Origin: Leishmania martiniquensis
Taxonomy: Eukaryota; Euglenozoa; Kinetoplastea; Trypanosomatida; Trypanosomatidae
Assembly (NCBI RefSeq): GCF_017916325.1
Contig: NC_090169.1
Location: 62,001 to 126,000 of the forward strand
Direction: 5' to 3'
Length of the DNA: 64,000 nucleotides
The notes below the pieces were generated by a model. The model had not been told where the DNA came from. It saw nothing but the letters and a program-made list of their open reading frames with translations, and ran no database searches. Made by a program: the position numbers and the translations under genes. Shown here piece by piece: positions 59,924 to 64,000 of the stretch (position 1 is its first letter; the number at the start of each line of letters is the position of its first letter).

Positions 59924-60249
59924 GCACGGCCGGCTGTAAAGAAGCGCGGTAGCAGCGGGAGAGGGGGAGATAGCAGCCAGCGCTGTGGTGTGCGGTAGAA
60001 GTCGCGGAAAGGGCCACCCGTATCTTTGCCGTGAAAAAGCTGGCATTTTCTCGGTGTGCGTTGACGCGTTTGTTCGTCGTGGTGGTACGAGGTGCCTCTA
60101 GAGGGCAGCAAAGGTGAGGACGGAAGCCTCTGCTTCAGCAACGCGCGCGCGCGGCGGCTCTCCTCTTTGCGTGCCTCTCCGTCCTGTCAACGAGTAGGGC
60201 GTAAGCCGGCTGATACGAAGTGCTTGGTTGTCGAAGCCCACTTGCGCGG

Positions 60250-60612
60250 ATGTGCCCGCTTGTGCACCTCGGTGACTTGCATGAGCAACACGACATTGGT
60301 ATGAAGAAAGGGCTGTGTAATCGTTGGCTCCGACACAAAGAGGCACGGCGCGCATGCCTCACATTCGGAGTGGTCTCTTGCGCGCTCGCCGAAGAGGGCC
60401 TTACGCTAAAGGACGGGTGTGTGACTGCGTACCACCTCGCGCATGTTACGCATAGTAATTGGTGCAGCTTCACCAAGAAAGGAGAGGTGGAGGAATTCTG
60501 CGCCCTTCGCATCAGCAGGAGCTCAGTCGCCCTTCACGACGCGCTGTTGCCGGGCGTCGCGCCCTTCTCTTCTCCCCTTGCGGCACCCTTCGCCCTGCCT
60601 CTTTCCGTCTGA
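60250..60612 (+). CDS. Possible small protein (120 aa)
   Basis: The frame starts MCPLVHLGDLHEQHDIGMKK and includes the protein-like stretch LTFGVVSCALAEEGLTLKDG; it ends at TGA 60610-60612. Third codon positions are fairly GC-rich. A pyrimidine tract with an AG lies around 60155-60195. Its last 20 codons run into the pyrimidine-rich spacer and read as Pro/Ser/Ala-rich, which looks less genuine. I recognise no family. It may simply be 3' UTR of the pseudouridine synthase gene. Confidence 0.22.
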   Translation: MCPLVHLGDLHEQHDIGMKKGLCNRWLRHKEARRACLTFGVVSCALAEEGLTLKDGCVTAYHLAHVTHSNWCSFTKKGEVEEFCALRISRSSVALHDALLPGVAPFSSPLAAPFALPLSV

Positions 60613-61719
60613 CTCATCGTGTCTTTGACGCCGTGCCGCACTCTGCGAAGTTCCCCCTTCCGCAATTGTATTCCCTCTGGCGCTCTTCCTATCGCCCTCG
60701 CCACCATCATCTCCCTTTCTCTCCCCCCACCCCCACCCCTATCCTCACACACACACGCACGCACACGTAAAGCTGCTTAGCTGATATGACTAACAGGAGC
60801 GCTGCTACACCCCGCACACATACACATACACCGCCCTTTGCTCCATCCACGTAGCGCACCCTGCCGGCACGCACAAACTGTCTCAGCCACGCTCGTTAGT
60901 ATTTTTCGCCTCCTCTCGTTGCTTATTTTTCGCCTCCTCTCTCCTTCTCTCTCTTTCCTCTCCTCGTTTCCCTCCCTGACTCCCACCCCCTTCCCCCCTC
61001 AAGTCCCTCGACCCCGTCTACTCTGCTGTGAGGACGCTGCGGCCGTCATCGCTTTCGTCCTCCTCGGCAGTTCTTGTTTGCCTTTGTGTTTGCTTATTTT
61101 TCGCCTCCTCTCGCCGTCTCCCATTTCTGCACAACGCCCGCGTTTGTGTCTCCCCGCCTGGCGCAGGCTTTCCACGTTACACCTCGCTGCATTTTTCGTG
61201 TGTGCTGGCGCGCACGCGCAATATCACGCGCCGAAGGGTGAATACGCACTTACTCGCTCAAAGCGAACCACAACGACACCGAGAGGGGAGAGGAGAGGGC
61301 GGAAACAGTCACCAGCGGCTGGGCCCAAGAACAAGCAAATAACCTTCCCCTCCCCCCACTTACACACGCAAGAGTTGCGGCCCCCTCCCCTCTCCCCTTT
61401 AGCACACACGCACTCACTCGAACACACACACAGAGAGAGAAAGAAGCACTTATCTGTTCCGCCTTCGCGCTGTGTGCACGCCTCCGACTCACTGCCCAGA
61501 ACGTGTTTTCTTCCTGCCTTTGTGATTATATCCCCCCCTCCCCCTCTGTCTCACTTCACCGGGCGGTGCGTCTCTACGCAAGGCACAAGCGAATTCTCTC
61601 TCGTTGGCCTGCCGCCGCTTTTCTTGTCTCACAACACCCTGAGGCGCCGCGGTGAGCGCCTTCCTTCACCCGTTCTGTCAAAGTGTGTTGTACTTTAAGC
61701 GGCTCTCTGGCTCTTCCCC

Positions 61720-61721
61720 AG
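61720..61721 (+). promoter_or_regulatory. Probable trans-splice acceptor AG
   Basis: GGCTCTCTGGCTCTTCCCCAG precedes the ATG at 61749 by 27 nt with no intervening ATG. Confidence 0.55.
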
Positions 61722-61748
61722 CCTCGGCCCTTGCGCACATCCGCCGCC

Positions 61749-62825
61749 ATGTTTAAATTCGTTTCTTCCGTGGGCGACGCCGCATACAAGGCGGCGACGA
61801 AGACCGGCCTCGCCTCCGGATCTGAGCAGCCCCCTTACCCCTGCGCCCTCCCTCTTCAAGTGATCGAAGACAGAGACGACACAGACGCCATGGAACGCGT
61901 GCTCAACGACACGTACGCAGCTGTTCAGGACCTCCTGAGCGATGACCTTCCGCTGCTTCACGGCAGCATTTCAAACGCAAAAGCCCGCAAAGGTTTCAAG
62001 CTGGTCGACTTCACGGATCGCGAGGGCGACATCCGCCTTTACAGTCGCCCACATGTGGGCACGTACAACTTTGCTCGTGCCACATTCACGCTCGACAATG
62101 TGTCGCCACCAAAGATATTGACCTTCATGCATGCGCAAAATCTGCAGGATCGCAACCGCTACTCGAACAATCTTTGCCAGTACGATCTCATCGCCCGCAA
62201 CCCCAAGCTGCCGGCGCAGTTCATCGGCAATGACAACGAACACCTGGAGGAGCTCTGCCGCTTAGGGATTCGTGACTGGTATGTGGAGTACAACCGGTAT
62301 CGCGCCCCACCTCCGGTGGCGGCACGCGATTTCATCTACCTGGTAGAGAAGCGCTATGTCCCGGAGCAGCGGTGCTACTTCATCTATGGCACAAGTGTCG
62401 ACTTCCGAGATACGGCTGGCATCACCATAGAGAAGGACAAGTGCGTCCGTGGCGCCGTCATGTTCGGCTGGCGCCTTCAACAGATCGGCAGCAAGACGCA
62501 CTGCACATATGTGTCATGCATGAGCCCGAATGGCTGGGCACCAACTTTCATTGTAAGCTGGATGAAGACCGAGATTGCGAAAGAGCTTCAGAACGCGAGA
62601 CGCCTGCTTTACAAGGATGCGCTCCCAGCCCGTGTCGTGAGCTCGTCCTCTGAAGCCGCCAAGGGTCACCCGGATACGTGCGGCGTGCCCGCCGAGTCTT
62701 GTCGGCACGGCGTACGAACTCGAAAGCGTTCGCTGTCAAAGCCTTCTGTGAAGCACCACCGCTGCGCGATGGAGCGTGAAGAGCGACGCCTCTTGACGGA
62801 TGAGAAGCCGATTGTCTTCGAGTAG
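61749..62825 (+). CDS. START-domain lipid-transfer protein
   Basis: A 358-residue protein with a START (StAR-related lipid transfer) domain over about residues 75-300. This helix-grip fold binds sterols, phospholipids or ceramides in a hydrophobic cavity. Supporting segments are LYSRPHVGTYNFARATFTLD, the MHAQNLQDRNRYSNN loop, DWYVEYNRYRAPPPVAARDF (about 176-195; the R(D)F strand is typical), and the C-terminal helix with PNGWAPTFIVSWM (about 259-271) before the amphipathic helix that closes the cavity. The N-terminal 20 residues (MFKFVSSVGDAAYKAATKTG) could form a membrane-binding amphipathic helix. The tail after 300 is basic and Ser-rich (RTRKRSLSKPSVKHHRC). No transmembrane segment is visible. 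The start is the first ATG after the acceptor at 61720-61721. The lipid cannot be predicted. Confidence 0.85.
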   Translation: MFKFVSSVGDAAYKAATKTGLASGSEQPPYPCALPLQVIEDRDDTDAMERVLNDTYAAVQDLLSDDLPLLHGSISNAKARKGFKLVDFTDREGDIRLYSRPHVGTYNFARATFTLDNVSPPKILTFMHAQNLQDRNRYSNNLCQYDLIARNPKLPAQFIGNDNEHLEELCRLGIRDWYVEYNRYRAPPPVAARDFIYLVEKRYVPEQRCYFIYGTSVDFRDTAGITIEKDKCVRGAVMFGWRLQQIGSKTHCTYVSCMSPNGWAPTFIVSWMKTEIAKELQNARRLLYKDALPARVVSSSSEAAKGHPDTCGVPAESCRHGVRTRKRSLSKPSVKHHRCAMEREERRLLTDEKPIVFE

Positions 62826-64000
62826 ACACAATGGCGTGCGTGTCAACACTCATGGGGGCAGAAGAAAGGCGGACGGCGGCATCCCTCATTGGGCAACGAA
62901 CAGAAGCGTGCGAAAGGGGCGAGCCGACGCCGTGCTGGCGACATGGACGAAAAAAACATGATGGGAGTATCACCGCGCGCACGGCACCCCACAGGAAAAG
63001 CAAGGGCGGCACGTCTGATAATGATATCCCCGTGTGTCTCTCACGCGTGCACGTCCTTGCGGTACGGAGCAGAGCTGCGCCTGCGGCCGCGCGACTTCTG
63101 CTTGCCCTTGTTATTTGCATAGCTTTCTCGCCCGCCCACTCCCCAGTCCTAACATTCCTCTCCACCACCACCTTCAACTTCTCACGGGCCCACAGGATGT
63201 CATCGTTGTAGTTGTGCGCTTGGCTTCCGCAGCCGTCCTTTCCTTGGTGAACCGATGACGCAACGTGCCCCCAGCGCAGATGAAAAAGGTGCCCGCACTG
63301 TCGCTGTACGCTGGCGCTACCTGCATAAAAAAAACATCACCGTTGCGTTGCCACCACCACCCTGTCTGTTCGGGTGTTTTTTTTGTCTTCTTTGCGCTCA
63401 TCGCGGCCTCTGATGACACGCTCCGCGCCGTCACCACTTTTTTTCACCCCCCTTTCCTCTCCGCCTTGGTTGTCTACACTTTCGAGGTCTCTCGCTCTAT
63501 TCGCTCTCCGCTTCCTTGAAGTACATGCGGCACCCGCTTGCTGACGCCCTCTCCGGGACGGGCTGATGCACGCCACTGCTTCTTAAAGACGAGCGCTGCC
63601 TCTCTTGTGTGATGCGCTCTCTCTCTTGCAGATTTTGTTTCTCCGTCGAGCCCCCGTGCAATTATTTTACGTGACCCGCTCACACTCGTGACTGCGTCCG
63701 TTGATTTGTGTGCTTGTCAGTGACTTCATGAGCTCCTGAAACTTGCCTCTCGGCCTTCATGCACCAATAACTGCCTCTGGGCACATGTGCGCATGCATAA
63801 GCATTTATTCTCACACGCAGATACGTCAGGCTGCGCGAGAAAATACAAACAGATGATGCTGCGTGCCTCGCATCTAGAATGCTGTTAGCACACTCCCTCG
63901 CTCTCTCTTCCTCCTCCGTGTCTTCGCCCTACGCCAGCGCGTGGGTTCAGCGGCCCCGACGGGACTCTGTGGAAAAGATGCGCTGAGGCCCATCATGTCA
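62826..64000. other. 3' flank of the START gene to window end
   Basis: About 1.2 kb. Initially mixed (probable 3' UTR), then increasingly T/C-rich from about 63100 with poly-A (63327-63334) and poly-T runs. No start of another convincing gene is reached before the window ends. Confidence 0.55.

Larger units (their letters stand above)
59924..61748. other. Intergenic region with a possible small gene
   Basis: About 1.8 kb. The first 650 bp have balanced composition and contain a 120-codon frame (60250-60612), described separately. From about 60600 the DNA is strongly pyrimidine-rich up to the acceptor at 61720-61721. Confidence 0.55.

Overview
This window is a trypanosomatid nuclear chromosome segment, most likely Leishmania or a close relative (Leishmaniinae). 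Every convincing gene lies on the + strand and is intronless and GC-rich. Genes are separated by 0.7-3.8 kb of pyrimidine-rich, microsatellite-rich DNA, with polypyrimidine-AG trans-splice acceptor signals just before many start codons. There is no sign of individual promoters, so the window looks like the interior of one polycistronic transcription unit. Several products are kinetoplastid-specific, including DUF1935 (domain I-K) calpain-related proteins. Two dispersed SIDER-like retroposon copies sit downstream of genes, which also fits Leishmania. The genus is an inference; no species is claimed.

Layout, left to right: a decayed, possibly pseudogenic stretch (about 560-1610); a NOL12/Rrp17-like nucleolar protein (2436-3428); a low-complexity protein of unknown function (4464-6308); a 3.8-kb stretch without a clear gene; a divergent Rossmann methyltransferase-like protein (10074-12518); two paralogous proteins each built from four DUF1935 domains (13262-14722 and 18048-19601); a p23 Hsp90 co-chaperone (22874-23491); a p24/GOLD-like secretory-pathway gene broken by an in-frame TGA (24450-25508); IFT81 (26527-28686); a 1356-residue coiled-coil protein (30053-34123); a 415-residue protein of unknown function (35282-36529); a 90-residue RIIa-domain protein (38236-38508); a sulfide:quinone oxidoreductase-like flavoprotein (39467-41857); a large calpain-like protein whose catalytic Cys appears lost (44507-49360); MON1 (51182-53209); the U3 snoRNP WD40 protein RRP9 (54297-56573); a TruA/PUS1-type pseudouridine synthase (57866-59923); and a START-domain protein (61749-62825).

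Neighbouring genes are functionally mixed, as is normal for a trypanosomatid cluster. Themes recur all the same: ribosome and RNA maturation (NOL12-like, RRP9, PUS), flagellum (IFT81, the RIIa protein, possibly the coiled-coil protein), membrane traffic and lipid transfer (p24-like, MON1, START), and the calpain-related group (two DUF1935 proteins plus the calpain-like protein).

The most notable observations are these: the in-frame TGA in the p24-like gene; two SIDER-like copies 32 kb apart whose 260-bp 3' blocks differ at only three positions, one copy having lost 274 bp internally; a perfect 34-bp AT-rich palindrome; the inactivated calpain; the paired DUF1935-only genes; and a few short frames in gene-sized gaps that could be unannotated small proteins. 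I found no CRISPR array, tRNA, rRNA or prokaryote-style operon features, and I cannot point to a wholly new biological system.
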